Assembly (NCBI GenBank): GCA_947476695.1
Contig: CANJRD010000003.1
Coordinates: 1-64,000, forward strand
Direction of reading: 5' to 3'
DNA length: 64,000 bases
Source of the DNA: Rhodospirillaceae bacterium
GTDB lineage: Bacteria > Pseudomonadota > Alphaproteobacteria > Rhodospirillales > Rhodospirillaceae
Part shown: in pieces, positions 19,306-26,994 of the stretch
Layout of the letters: each line of letters opens with the position of its first letter
How positions within the stretch are numbered: the first letter of the stretch is position 1
Translations under genes and position numbers: made by a program
The notes under the pieces: generated by a model
The model's input: the letters and a program-made list of their open reading frames with translations, nothing else
Databases searched by the model: none
What the model was told of the DNA's origin: nothing

Positions 19306-19610
19306 TTACCTGGCCGAAACGTCGGCTAAGGGGGAATTTCCAGGTTTTTCAAAGGGGTCGCCGGGTTGATCATCAGCATCCCGGAAGCGCGGGACTGTGA
19401 GGGAGACCCGCCGACGTCCGAGGAAAATGAACGTGTATCTTCGCTAGAACCGCCTCCGCCGGGACCGCGAAACGGCAGCCCGCTTACGCGTTTAGGCAAC
19501 CGAGGCTCAAAAGCGAAGTCTTCACATCGCCCTCTAACTTGTTAATCCATCGCCAATGTTTGCGGTTTTAACTCCCTTACGGTGAACAACCGATTCGGGA
19601 TTTGATAGCG

Positions 19611-20144
19611 ATGGACGCTCCACGACCGATCATTGGCAGCACGCGTCAGGCTGCACGTGCGACGGCCACACCGGCGCCCGCCAAGAGCGGCGTGCCGCCT
19701 CTCGGCCTCATGCCAGAACGCGTGCTGATCGCGGACGACAGCCTTGCGATGCTCGATATCATCGCGACCGTTCTGCAAAGCCTGGGCGTCGTGAACGCAT
19801 ATCCAGTCAACACCGGAAGCGCGGCGATCAACTTCCTTTATCACTCGCCGCAGCCGGTCGACGTCGTGATGGCCGACCTCGACATGCCGCACGGGACTGG
19901 ATTGAACCTCCTGCAGACCATCCGCAGCGGCGCCATCCGCAACGTACGTCCCGACATGTGCGTCATTCTGTTTTCGGGTCTGTGGACGACAGAAACGCTG
20001 ACCCTGTCCCGTCAGCTGGACGTCAATGGCGTGCTGGCAAAGCCGTTTTCGCCGGGCAAGTTGCGCGACGAGATCATGGCGGCGCGTCGTCGGGTATTCC
20101 CGTTGGACTTCAACCGCTATCGCTGCGTCAGTCTGGCTAACTAG
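19611..20144 (+). CDS. Stand-alone response-regulator receiver protein
   Basis: 177 residues: an Ala/Pro-rich N-terminal extension (1-40), then a CheY-like receiver. ERVLIADDSLAMLD carries the acidic pair, Asp89 in VVMADLDMPHGTG is the phospho-acceptor, FSGLW holds the switch Ser, and LAKPFSPGKL carries the conserved Lys-Pro. There is no output domain, only the tail RRVFPLDFNRYR. It is paralogous to the receiver at 20976 on the other strand: MPHGTGLNLLQTIRSG matches MHHGNGLQLLKLIRCG, and both end in the same R-Y-R tail. No kinase gene is nearby, so the partner must be elsewhere. The ATG at 19611 is preferred over a TTG at 19602. Confidence 0.82.
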   Translation: MDAPRPIIGSTRQAARATATPAPAKSGVPPLGLMPERVLIADDSLAMLDIIATVLQSLGVVNAYPVNTGSAAINFLYHSPQPVDVVMADLDMPHGTGLNLLQTIRSGAIRNVRPDMCVILFSGLWTTETLTLSRQLDVNGVLAKPFSPGKLRDEIMAARRRVFPLDFNRYRCVSLAN

Positions 20145-20219
20145 CCGATCGCGTCGTTGCTCAAGCCAACGTGGCCGAGGGCGCCTTGACCTCGCGCAAA
20201 GCCTGAAGCCGGGTTGGCT

Positions 20220-20411
20220 TCATGTCGATGCCGGCTGCGGATAGACAGCGACCAGTCGCTCGCCCTCCCAAAGCTCAAAGCCGTTGCCGATTGTCGGGAC
20301 GTTGAGGAACAGCGACGCCTTGAGCGCCCCTTCATCGTTGGGGCAATCGATATCCTTGATCGAGTAAATCTCGCCGCCGTGAGTCCGAAAGCGCACGCTG
20401 TAAACTGGCAT
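20220..20411 (-). CDS. Mini-protein with GFELW motif, 63 aa
   Basis: ATG at 20411 has AGAGGA six bases upstream. Sequence: MPVYSVRFRTHGGEIYSIKD, a middle helix DEGALKASLFLNV, and the end GFELWEGERLVAVYPQP. The pattern, a beta strand, an acidic loop, a helix and a final [EQ]-LW-x-G-x-R-L strand pair, suggests a small alpha/beta fold of unknown role. Similar little proteins ending in a V/L-W-x-G-x-R-x-V motif are common as hypothetical genes in alphaproteobacteria. It lies between the two receiver genes. Confidence 0.65.
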   Translation of the reverse strand: MPVYSVRFRTHGGEIYSIKDIDCPNDEGALKASLFLNVPTIGNGFELWEGERLVAVYPQPAST

Positions 20412-20627
20412 TGGGGTCCTCTTTAGACCCCCGATATCGGCCAATCGACGCACGGGCGCCTTGATACGAATCAAAGGGCGCTACGGTTTTTTCACCGCTT
20501 GTCGTTCTGGCGCCAGCGGCCCCCTCAAAAGATGCATTCGAGACCTTTTCTACATGCCTTTCGGCGAACATCACCCCATCTGAACTTTTCGCGGTCTGCG
20601 TCCTTTGCCTCATGCCACCATAGAAGC

Positions 20628-20963
20628 ATGGGAACATCGTCACTTACGATTATGGATGACCGCAAGCCTTCCTCGCCCTGGGTGCCTTGGGACGCCCAGG
20701 TTCAAACCAAGCATTTCACGCTGCTGATCTTCGATGAGCTGGATGAGACGTTGGCCACCCGCGTCCTGCATACGCGCGACCTCACCAAAGCGATCGCCGT
20801 GGCCGACCGGCTTGTGCCGATGCATCGGGGCGCCGCTGGGTATCAGCTCTGGGAGAACGGCGTGCGGCTCTACACCACTTTCCCGGCCGCCAGCGAGATC
20901 AGTCCGCTGGAATTCATGGCGATCCGGAAGGCGCGTCGGGCCGCAAACGACGACGAAACATAA
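20628..20963 (+). CDS. Mini-protein with GYQLW motif, 111 aa
   Basis: Paralogue of the gene at 20220: strand HFTLLIFDELDE, helix DLTKAIAVADRLV, then GYQLWENGVRLYTTFP, followed by a C-terminal helix SPLEFMAIRKARRAAN. The longest in-frame start (20499) is unlikely; 20628 (MGTSSLTIMDDRK) or 20652 (MDDRK) fit better. There is no signal peptide or known domain. It faces the second receiver gene, with 12 bases between the two stop codons. Confidence 0.65.
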   Translation: MGTSSLTIMDDRKPSSPWVPWDAQVQTKHFTLLIFDELDETLATRVLHTRDLTKAIAVADRLVPMHRGAAGYQLWENGVRLYTTFPAASEISPLEFMAIRKARRAANDDET

Positions 20964-20975
20964 GCGCGGGCGACG

Positions 20976-21458
20976 CTATCTCGCCTCAGCACTGACCGCG
21001 GTCACAAGGCGATAGCGCGTTCGATCCGGCGTGATCGGCTTTTTCCACGTGGCGATGAGTTCCTCACGCATGTGCTCTCTTGAGAAGGGCTTCGTCAGGA
21101 CCGCATTCACGTCCAGATCCCGGGCGTGCCGAATCGTTTCTTCGGTCCAGAAGGCCGACATCAGCAGCACGCAGATGTCGGGTTTGACGTCCTCGAGATC
21201 GCCGCAGCGGATCAATTTCAGTAACTGTAGGCCGTTGCCGTGGTGCATGCTCACGTCGGCAACGACGCAGTCGATCTGATCGCCGCGGTCATGGAGGATG
21301 TCGGCCGCCTGACGCCCACAGTCAGCAAGTTCGACCCGCGTCACGCCGCACCACTGCAGCATGATGCTCAGGACTTGGCGTACGCCGGGGCTGTCTTCGA
21401 CAAGAAGAACGCAATTCGGGACGGTGATCGGAACTTCGACGCTGGTCGCGCGGGACAC
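20976..21458 (-). CDS. Stand-alone response-regulator receiver protein, paralogue
   Basis: 160 residues: a single CheY-like receiver. NCVLLVEDSPGVRQVLSIML carries the acidic residues, the phospho-acceptor Asp lies in CVVADVSMHHGNG, MSAFWTEETI holds the switch Ser, and LTKPFSREHMREEL the Lys-Pro. The tail is WKKPITPDRTRYRLVTAVS. It lacks the N-terminal extension of its paralogue at 19611 but shares the rare W-T-x-E-T and R-Y-R features. No output domain or kinase is seen, so it is probably a phosphorelay or sequestration module. Confidence 0.82.
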   Translation of the reverse strand: MSRATSVEVPITVPNCVLLVEDSPGVRQVLSIMLQWCGVTRVELADCGRQAADILHDRGDQIDCVVADVSMHHGNGLQLLKLIRCGDLEDVKPDICVLLMSAFWTEETIRHARDLDVNAVLTKPFSREHMREELIATWKKPITPDRTRYRLVTAVSAEAR

Positions 21459-21868
21459 TATAAACTACCGCTGCTGAAAGCTAAAAATTGAGGATCTAAG
21501 CCCGTTTTAAGGGGACGGGTTGGTCGCGTAAAGACCGTAGGACGACAACGGAAAAAATGGGACCCGTTGCCCGCTTTGCCATTCACGACGGCGACGTCTT
21601 CAAAAGGGCAGGGCACGTCCCGCTGCCCTGCGAAGCCGGTCCCCCAAATCCCAAGTTGAAGTGGCTCAGCGTCGCTCAGTCGCCGGGACTAGCTCCGTAT
21701 GACCTTGCTGCATCATCGGCGCGCGTCCCGGGAAAGCTCCGCAATCCGCTCGATCACGAACCTTTGAGGTGAAAATGCCGCCTTATGAGTGATCCATCCG
21801 GCTCTGGCGTACGGACAAAACATGACGTCAGTTTTCGATAAGTTGTTTGCCGGCGCTGGAGCGCTTTG

Positions 21869-22078
21869 TTGTATTTCGTTTATGAAGTCCTGTTGGAAAA
21901 CGAGCCGCGATTTGTGGCTGCTTTCGCCGAGTTCGATGTGGCCGCCAAGTTTTCTCAATCCATGAGCCTGTCGGTGCAGGCCGCTGAATTTGTCGTATTT
22001 AGCGATCCCAAAAAAGTGATCGAAATTACGGTTCGGGCAGGTAGGGTGACTGTCCCTACTGCATCGGCGGCGAATTGA
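21869..22078 (+). CDS. Possible small protein, 69 aa
   Basis: A TTG at 21869 preceded by GGAG opens a frame reading YFVYEVLLENEPRFVAAFAE, then VQAAEFVVFSDPKKVIEI, to a TGA at 22078. The alternation of hydrophobic and charged residues looks protein-like and the length is similar to the mini-proteins at 20 kb, but there is no shared motif. A TTG start and short length keep this uncertain. The preceding stretch, 21459-21865, shows no convincing gene; it contains a hairpin near 21605-21630 (AGGGCAGGG/CCC-CTGCCCT) with no T-run. Confidence 0.35.
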   Translation: MYFVYEVLLENEPRFVAAFAEFDVAAKFSQSMSLSVQAAEFVVFSDPKKVIEITVRAGRVTVPTASAAN

Positions 22079-22118
22079 CTGGGTCATCGGGGGCCGCCCA
22101 TGCATTGGACCGATGCCG

Positions 22119-23561
22119 TTAGTAGTTCCACTGAACCTGGGTGCGGAACAGATCACCCTCGGCGCGGCCAAGGCGGCGTTCATCGGCTTCGCGGCGGTTC
22201 ATGTGGGCATAGGCGAAGGTAAATTCCAGCGCGCGAACGGGGCGCCATTCGATGCCGAGTTCGACTTCGTTGGTCTCCAGACGCGGCGCATTCGTTCCGG
22301 ACTTCCAGCCGCCGCGATAACTCTGCCAGCGGGCGTAGGGCATCAACTCGCCGCCCAGCGCGAATTTCTTGATCCGGTACATGCCTTGCACATAGCCGCC
22401 GTTGAGATCCTTCGTTGCAATCCGCTGGCTTGCCGTATCGAACTCGGGGCCACGGCCCCAGGCCCACTCGGCCTGAATACCGAAGGGCTGCGGGTACAAA
22501 ATAAAATGCCCGCCGACACGTTCGTCCTTGAACGGGGTGGCGCTGACACCGCTCGTGCGCACTTCAGGCTGGAAGCGATTCCGATACGCCGAGGCACCGA
22601 TCTCCACCACCTGTCCGCGGAAGGCGTCGCCGAGAGCATCGAGCGCGAAAGGCGAGGTGAGCATCGCGACCTGCATCAGGTGCTCGTTCTGCTCGGTGCG
22701 GTTGATGCCCTGACCGTCGTAAACACCAATGCCGAAGGCCCCGTAATTGCCGAACAACTTCTGTCCGTCGCCGGACAGCCGGTTCCAGATATCCTGTATA
22801 CGCTTGGGCGTGTAATAGGCGACAATGCCGATATCGCGCTCGCTGATCGTGGCGCTATTGATCCCATCCGAACGGTCGAGGGTGAGGCGGTCGGACGAAG
22901 ACTGCAGGTTCTCCCATCCAAAGGGCACCTTCGATTGGCCGATGCGCAGCTTCCACGCATGATCTTTGTCGACGTTGATATCGACATAAGCATCCCGCAA
23001 TTGCCCAAAGTTCTCGCGTTGCTCGCCGTTCGATTGGTTGCTGACCGCGGTCGCGAAGTCAGGCTGGAGATAGAAGGCGATGTTGTCGGTCAAGTTGCCC
23101 TGCAGCACCAGGCGCACGCGGCGAAACGTGAAATTCCTGCCGTCGCCGATGCCGCTGTCGTGGACCGAGCGTAGTCGGGACTGTCCCGCCGGTGCGGTTT
23201 CGGCGCCCGACAGAATCTCGCTGTAGCGGAACTGTGTGTAGCCGCGCAGCCGGATCGTCTCGTACCAGGGTTTGCCGCCGGCTGCCGCCGTCTGCAGGGG
23301 CGCCGGTGCGGCTTGCGCGGTAACGGCCTTGGCCGGTTCTTGCACCGGTATGGCGGCGATAACCGGTGGCATTTTCGGCGTCTCGGGGACGTGTTGTTGC
23401 GCTGGTGCCGCTTGCGTCTGGTTGGCCCTCAGTTCCGCGACGATTGCCTTCAGCTCGTTGATCTGTTGCTGAAGCTCCTGGACGGATTGTGCCCGGACCG
23501 TGCCCGGCAGCAGGGCGAGGGCACTCGCAGCCAGCAGGGTGGCGGCCTTGAGGTGGGTCAT
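22119..23561 (-). CDS. Outer-membrane porin of the OprO/OprP type
   Basis: 480 residues with a signal peptide (LLAASALALLPGTVRA, cut before QSVQE), a short periplasmic coiled coil QSVQELQQQINELKAIVAEL, a Pro/Ala/Gln linker (about 50-95), then a barrel of about 380 residues ending in an aromatic last strand, RTQVQWNY. RLRGYTQFRYSE, FRRVRLVLQGNLTDNIAFYL and LRIGQSKVPFGWENLQSS are typical of phosphate/pyrophosphate-selective porins. The coiled-coil N-terminus is common in this family. Selectivity for phosphate is family knowledge, not visible here. Monocistronic. Confidence 0.88.
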   Translation of the reverse strand: MTHLKAATLLAASALALLPGTVRAQSVQELQQQINELKAIVAELRANQTQAAPAQQHVPETPKMPPVIAAIPVQEPAKAVTAQAAPAPLQTAAAGGKPWYETIRLRGYTQFRYSEILSGAETAPAGQSRLRSVHDSGIGDGRNFTFRRVRLVLQGNLTDNIAFYLQPDFATAVSNQSNGEQRENFGQLRDAYVDINVDKDHAWKLRIGQSKVPFGWENLQSSSDRLTLDRSDGINSATISERDIGIVAYYTPKRIQDIWNRLSGDGQKLFGNYGAFGIGVYDGQGINRTEQNEHLMQVAMLTSPFALDALGDAFRGQVVEIGASAYRNRFQPEVRTSGVSATPFKDERVGGHFILYPQPFGIQAEWAWGRGPEFDTASQRIATKDLNGGYVQGMYRIKKFALGGELMPYARWQSYRGGWKSGTNAPRLETNEVELGIEWRPVRALEFTFAYAHMNRREADERRLGRAEGDLFRTQVQWNY

Positions 23562-23636
23562 TTACGGCTCTCTGCCTTCTGAATGTCCGACGCAAACCCT
23601 CTTTAAGTCCAACCGATGACAATTTCGTGACGACTT

Positions 23637-24018
23637 TCAGTAGGTTTTGTGACAAGTCCGCGAGGGTAGGTCCAAGCCCAATGGGGAGGGTCTGAGCATG
23701 TCGACATTACCCGAACGCTTGTAGGGATGTGCTCCGGGGAGATGCTCAGCACCAATGTCCTTTGTGATGTACTTCGATAGATAGCGCGCGAGCGTGGGCA
23801 GTTTTTTTCTGCTTGAAATGCTGAACATCGATATTGCCTTGATCGGAGAGAATCGCTTCGTGCCATAACCGTCGCAATAGTCGGACATCCTAAAAACCAG
23901 CTACGGCCATGTGAACATGAATAGCACCGCGCTTTTGTCGTTCGATCACGGCGACAAACGGAAACGGCTTTCCAAATGGCGTTAAGGTACATTCAGCGCA
24001 GTGACGCGATGCCTGATG
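23637..24018 (-). pseudogene. Decayed rolling-circle replication initiator (HUH Rep) fragment
   Basis: The minus strand reads FPFVAVIERQKRGAIHVHMA, then VAGF, a TAG at 23890-23892, then DVRLLRRLWHEAILSDQGNI and DVQ in the same frame. After a run of seven A (about 23803-23809) the protein continues in another frame with LPTLARYLSKYITKDIGAEH. H-V-H in RGAIHVHMAV is the HUH metal motif, and YLSKYITKD carries the catalytic Tyr region with downstream Lys of phage and plasmid rolling-circle Rep proteins. The N- and C-terminal parts are missing. One stop, one frameshift and truncation make it a relic, probably of an integrated ssDNA phage or plasmid. It lies 1.6 kb from the dif site. Confidence 0.72.
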
Positions 24019-24077
24019 TCATAAAAGCGCTTTTTCAAGTTTTGCGGCATCCAGACAAATATTTCAGGAGCGCTAGG

Positions 24078-24614
24078 ATGCAGACATCTCGTCCAGCAAA
24101 AACGTTCCTGATGCTATTCGTGATCGCGCCCCTGTCCGCGAGCGCAGTCGAAGGAGAGTTGCATAGCGCCTCTTGGCCCGCTAGCGATCAACACATGCAG
24201 TTTGCAGCAGCGGAAGTTCAGCCTTCCACAACCTTGGTCGCCAGTGATGAAGACAGCCGTATAGCTCTAAGTGGTTTTGAAATCCAAAAAGCATTCGCTG
24301 GCTTTTTGCTCCACGTTGATCAACTGACGAAGCAAAACGCGTTTTCAATCAACGAATGGTTTTTTCCTGACGGCACGTGGGAACGAGTCGTTCCATCGAC
24401 AGTGATCTGGAAGAGTACTGGAGTGTGGAGGATCAACAATGATCAAATTTGCACCCGTCTTACCCACGAGGAAGCTCAGCCGGTAAGCGCCAATGAAATT
24501 TGCCGTCAGGTGTGGCGCGACAATGCTTCTGGAAGAATAGCGATGTTTGATGGGTTTAATTCGAGAAAAAAGATTCTGTACTTTGCGTCTTCTCCTATCA
24601 CGCGGGTGAAATAA
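24078..24614 (+). CDS. Exported hypothetical protein (copy 1), 178 aa
   Basis: ATG 24078 with AGGAG eight bases upstream. A signal peptide is present: SRPAKTFLMLFVIAPLSASA, cut before VEGEL. The mature protein includes the strand-rich core INEWFFPDGTWERVVP, GVWRINNDQICTRL and ANEICRQVWRD. A yFxPDGTW followed by GxWxI..D..C....C layout is common in small periplasmic proteins of unknown function in alphaproteobacteria. The two Cys could form a disulphide. AT-rich compared with neighbours. Confidence 0.7.
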   Translation: MQTSRPAKTFLMLFVIAPLSASAVEGELHSASWPASDQHMQFAAAEVQPSTTLVASDEDSRIALSGFEIQKAFAGFLLHVDQLTKQNAFSINEWFFPDGTWERVVPSTVIWKSTGVWRINNDQICTRLTHEEAQPVSANEICRQVWRDNASGRIAMFDGFNSRKKILYFASSPITRVK

Positions 24615-24698
24615 TGCCGCTCGTTTTGGGTATTCAGTGACGTCTCAAGCAGCGTTAAGATGCACCCAGCGGAATCTCGTGATTTCAGGAGCGCTAGG

Positions 24699-25237
24699 AT
24701 GCGAGCATCTCGTCTAGCAAAAACGTTCCTGATGCTCTTCGCGATTGCGCCCCTGTCCGTGAGCGCAGTCGAAGCAGAGTTGTATAGCGCCTCTCTGCCC
24801 GCTAGCGATCAGCACATGCGGCTTGCAGCAGCGGAAGTTCAGCCTTCCACAACCTTGGTCGCCAGTGATGAAGACAGCAGTATAGCTCTCAGTGGTTTTG
24901 AAATCCAAAAAAAGCACTCGCTGGCTTTTGGCTCCATGTCGCCAATCCAGAGAAGCAAAAATATTTTAATTATTCAGAATTATTTTTTTCTGACGGCACG
25001 TGGCAAACAGTTAGGCCGATGATCGTGATCCTGCAGAGTAGTGGAGTGTGGCGGATCAACAGTGATCAATTTTGCACACGACTTACGCAGGACTACCGTA
25101 AGTCGGTAGTAGCCAATGAAATCTGCAGGCAAGTGCGACGCGACAAGGCTTCTGGAAGAATCAGAATGTTTGACGCTAGTGATCCGACAAGAACACTCCT
25201 GTACTTTAAGTCATCTCCCATCACGCGAATGAAATAG
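24699..25237 (+). pseudogene. Exported hypothetical protein (copy 2), frameshifted at an A7 run
   Basis: Same start, leader and signal peptide as copy 1. The frame breaks at a run of seven A (24907-24913), where copy 1 has five (24286-24290). After the run the homologous protein continues two bases out of phase: ALAGFWLHVANPEKQKYF, FFSDGTWQTVRP, GVWRINSDQFCTRL, to the stop at 25237. Removing two A or adding one would restore a full-length paralogue. A homopolymer can slip, so an occasional in-frame product is possible, but a simple pseudogene is the default reading. Confidence 0.75.
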
Positions 25238-25239
25238 AG

Positions 25240-25521
25240 GTTCATGCTCACTTCACCACGAGCAGGCCCACAGCCACGGGCGATCTCGGCTTCCGTCCGA
25301 GCGGCCAGGGCGGACCATTCGGCTTTCTCATCCTCAAAGCCCTGATGCTGACGTGTGGTTGATTGGCCATCCTCAGCCAGCTCGACCTTGCGGCGGCCGA
25401 GGGCCTGACCGATGGCTTTGAGGATGCCGGGACCGCCAGCGACGATCAGTTCGGCGACTTCCCAAGGCATATCGATTTCGACGGTGAGGAACGGCGAACG
25501 CGGTTTGAGGCGTACCTTCAT
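25240..25521 (-). CDS. Hypothetical protein, probably 3'-truncated
   Basis: ATG 25521 with GAGG six bases upstream. The first 94 residues look genuine: MKVRLKPRSPFLTVEIDMPW, EVAELIVAGGPGILKAIGQA, a charged stretch and a helix EKAEWSALAARTEAEIARG. After about 25240 the frame runs on to 25093, but only through the antisense of duplicated copy 2, so the natural C-terminus seems to have been replaced when that AT-rich segment arrived. No domain recognised. Confidence 0.5.
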
Positions 25522-25611
25522 GGCGTGCCTCGAGACCGCAAGAAACTGTTGGGGCAGAGCCGCTTAGGCGGCGGGCTTGAGCCTAAAGGCCGCCCATCTT
25601 GTGATAGCCGT

Positions 25612-25639
25612 TTGTCGCATAATGTATATTATGAGAATT
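25612..25639. other. dif: dif site for XerC/XerD (chromosome dimer resolution)
   Basis: A 28-base site with XerC arm TTGTCGCATAA, central TGTATA and XerD arm TTATGAGAATT. Eighteen consecutive bases, CGCATAATGTATATTATG, match the E. coli dif core, including the inverted repeat CATAAT-GTAT-ATTATG. XerCD recombine dimeric chromosomes here under FtsK control at the terminus. The site is intergenic and gene orientation tends to change around it (+ to the left, - to the right), fitting a replication terminus. An integrated phage or plasmid copy of dif is the alternative. Confidence 0.88.
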
Positions 25640-25785
25640 ACGCAGGCGATGCTTCACTTGGCGTACCCAGCCACAAGGGGTACGTTAAATGAGCAGCCAT
25701 TTCGGGCGGCTGCTTGAGGTTCTACGACCCAGCAGCGGTGTCATGCTGATTTTGGAAGGCTATTACGACGAGAGCGGCAGCTTAG

Positions 25786-26223
25786 ATGAGCCGCTATTAC
25801 GCCCTGAGCAAATGGCTCGTCCGGATGACGGATCTGTGGGCCGAAGGCGTGACAATTCACGCCGACGGCCGGAGCCTGGCGACGGACTCACAAGTCACCG
25901 CCTGGGTCGAACGGCGCTACACCGGCTGGCACAACCGCGTGGTCGACGCGCTCGACCGGGTGGCACCAATCGACGCGCGCATTTTCGCGACCACGCCGGA
26001 GGCACCCGAGCCAGAAACCGGCGCGACCTTCCGCAGCCCGTTCCATCGCATCCATATGACCGCCATGGCGCAGGAACTCGATAAGCTCAAGCAGATCATC
26101 GATCGCCACCAGGACCGCATCGGCCCCGTGATGATGGCGCTGGTCACACGCCTGCAAGGTCTGCAGGGCGGCACCTTCGGCAATGTCCCGCGCGCGCGGG
26201 AAATCGACGTCCCGCTGACGTAG
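25786..26223 (+). CDS. Hypothetical protein, 145 aa
   Basis: Unrecognised. Sequence begins MSRYYALSKWLVRMTDLWAE and contains WVERRYTGWHNRVVDALDRV, an acidic/Pro patch TTPEAPEPETG, then two helices (MAQELDKLKQIIDRHQDRIG and MMALVTRLQGLQGG). Mostly alpha-helical, soluble, no signal. It ends against the stop codon of the convergent hydrolase gene. Just upstream (25689-25790) an overlapping short frame reads MLILEGYYDESGS, which resembles the beginning of DUF3800-type proteins but is only a fragment. A hairpin (AGCAGCC/GGCTGCT, 25691-25711) lies between dif and this gene. Confidence 0.55.
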   Translation: MSRYYALSKWLVRMTDLWAEGVTIHADGRSLATDSQVTAWVERRYTGWHNRVVDALDRVAPIDARIFATTPEAPEPETGATFRSPFHRIHMTAMAQELDKLKQIIDRHQDRIGPVMMALVTRLQGLQGGTFGNVPRAREIDVPLT

Positions 26224-26994
26224 CTAGACCTCAATCTCCATTCCGTCGAACGCCGGCACGACGCGCGCCGGCAATTGGGCGCGCAGCGTCTCGTAATCGA
26301 GCGCATGCGACATATGCGTAAGCACCGCGCGGCCCGGCTTCACGCGCTCGATCCAGTCGAGCACCTTGTCGAGATGGGCATGCGTGGCATGCGGCTGGTC
26401 CTGAAGCGCGCCGACTACCCACACCGGCACACCTTTCAGGCTTTCGAGAACGTCGTCCGAGAGCTCCAACACATCGGTTGAATAAGCGAAATCGCCGATC
26501 CGATAGCCGAGGGTTGTCGAATAGCCATGGTCTTGTGGGAACGCCCGCGCGGGAATGTCGGCGATCGCAAAACCCGCGGCGGTGTCGATTACCGTTGGGG
26601 AGAGCCAAGGCCGGAAGAACGGTTGCCCCGGCGGAATGCCGAGGAACGCATAACCGAAGCGCGTTTCAAGATCACGCAGCGTGTCGGCGTCCGCGAAGAT
26701 CGGGATCGGTGCTTTCAGGATACGATTGATCTCGCGCAGTTCATCCAAGCCATGAATATGATCGGCATGGCCGTGCGTGAACAAGACCGCGTCGAGCTTA
26801 CGCACCTTCGCATCGAGCATCTGCTCGCGCAAATCCGGGGACGCGTCGATCAGAATGGTTGTCGGCCCCTGCTCCACCAAGACCGATGCGCGCCGACGGC
26901 GATTCTTGGGATTAGTGGGATCGCAGACGCCCCAACCCGCCGAGACACCCGGTACGCCGGGCGCTGAACCGCAGCCGAGGATGGTGATCTTCAA
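26224..26994 (-). CDS. Metallo-beta-lactamase-fold hydrolase, PhnP-like
   Basis: 256 residues. ITILGCGSAPGVP at the start, two conserved Asp-rich strands, and the metal motif FTHGHADHIHGLDEL (HxHxDH) mark the fold. Later ligands lie in AFPQDHGYSTTLGYRIGDFAYSTD and LTHMSHALDY. The arrangement fits the PhnP/RNase Z-like branch that cleaves cyclic phosphodiesters. It overlaps tatD by four bases, the usual tatD-MBL pairing of alphaproteobacteria, and is likely the last gene of the metG-tatD operon. Confidence 0.88.
   Translation of the reverse strand: MKITILGCGSAPGVPGVSAGWGVCDPTNPKNRRRRASVLVEQGPTTILIDASPDLREQMLDAKVRKLDAVLFTHGHADHIHGLDELREINRILKAPIPIFADADTLRDLETRFGYAFLGIPPGQPFFRPWLSPTVIDTAAGFAIADIPARAFPQDHGYSTTLGYRIGDFAYSTDVLELSDDVLESLKGVPVWVVGALQDQPHATHAHLDKVLDWIERVKPGRAVLTHMSHALDYETLRAQLPARVVPAFDGMEIEV

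Larger units (their letters stand above)
24063..25237 (+). repeat. Tandem direct duplication (two gene copies)
   Basis: Copy 1 is 24063-24614 and copy 2 is 24684-25237. Both begin with the same leader (CAGGAGCGCTAGGATG) and share about 230 bases of near identity, including some 50 identical bases around 24206-24259 and 24827-24880. The 3' halves are clearly more diverged. This mosaic looks like an older duplication whose 5' halves were later homogenised by gene conversion. The DNA is more AT-rich than its surroundings, suggesting acquisition. Confidence 0.85.

Noticed and set aside
19366-19545. Open TTG-started frame of about 58 codons between mazG and the receiver gene
   Set aside because: Pro/Arg/Ser-rich, no ribosome binding site and no motif; likely chance.
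21713-22183. 156-codon minus frame in the gap before the porin
   Set aside because: Overlaps the porin 3' end, has no ribosome binding site, and composition is irregular; the + strand frame at 21869 looks more protein-like.
22113-23174. 353-codon + strand frame opposite the porin gene
   Set aside because: It is antisense to a well supported porin with signal peptide and barrel motifs; long antisense frames are usual in GC-rich DNA.
23800-23812. A7 run in the Rep relic as a programmed frameshift site
   Set aside because: An in-frame TAG also interrupts the gene and both ends are missing, so decay is simpler.
25743-25800. DUF3800-like fragment (MLILEGYYDESGS)
   Set aside because: Only about 15 residues of resemblance; mentioned in the neighbouring gene entry but not supported as a feature.
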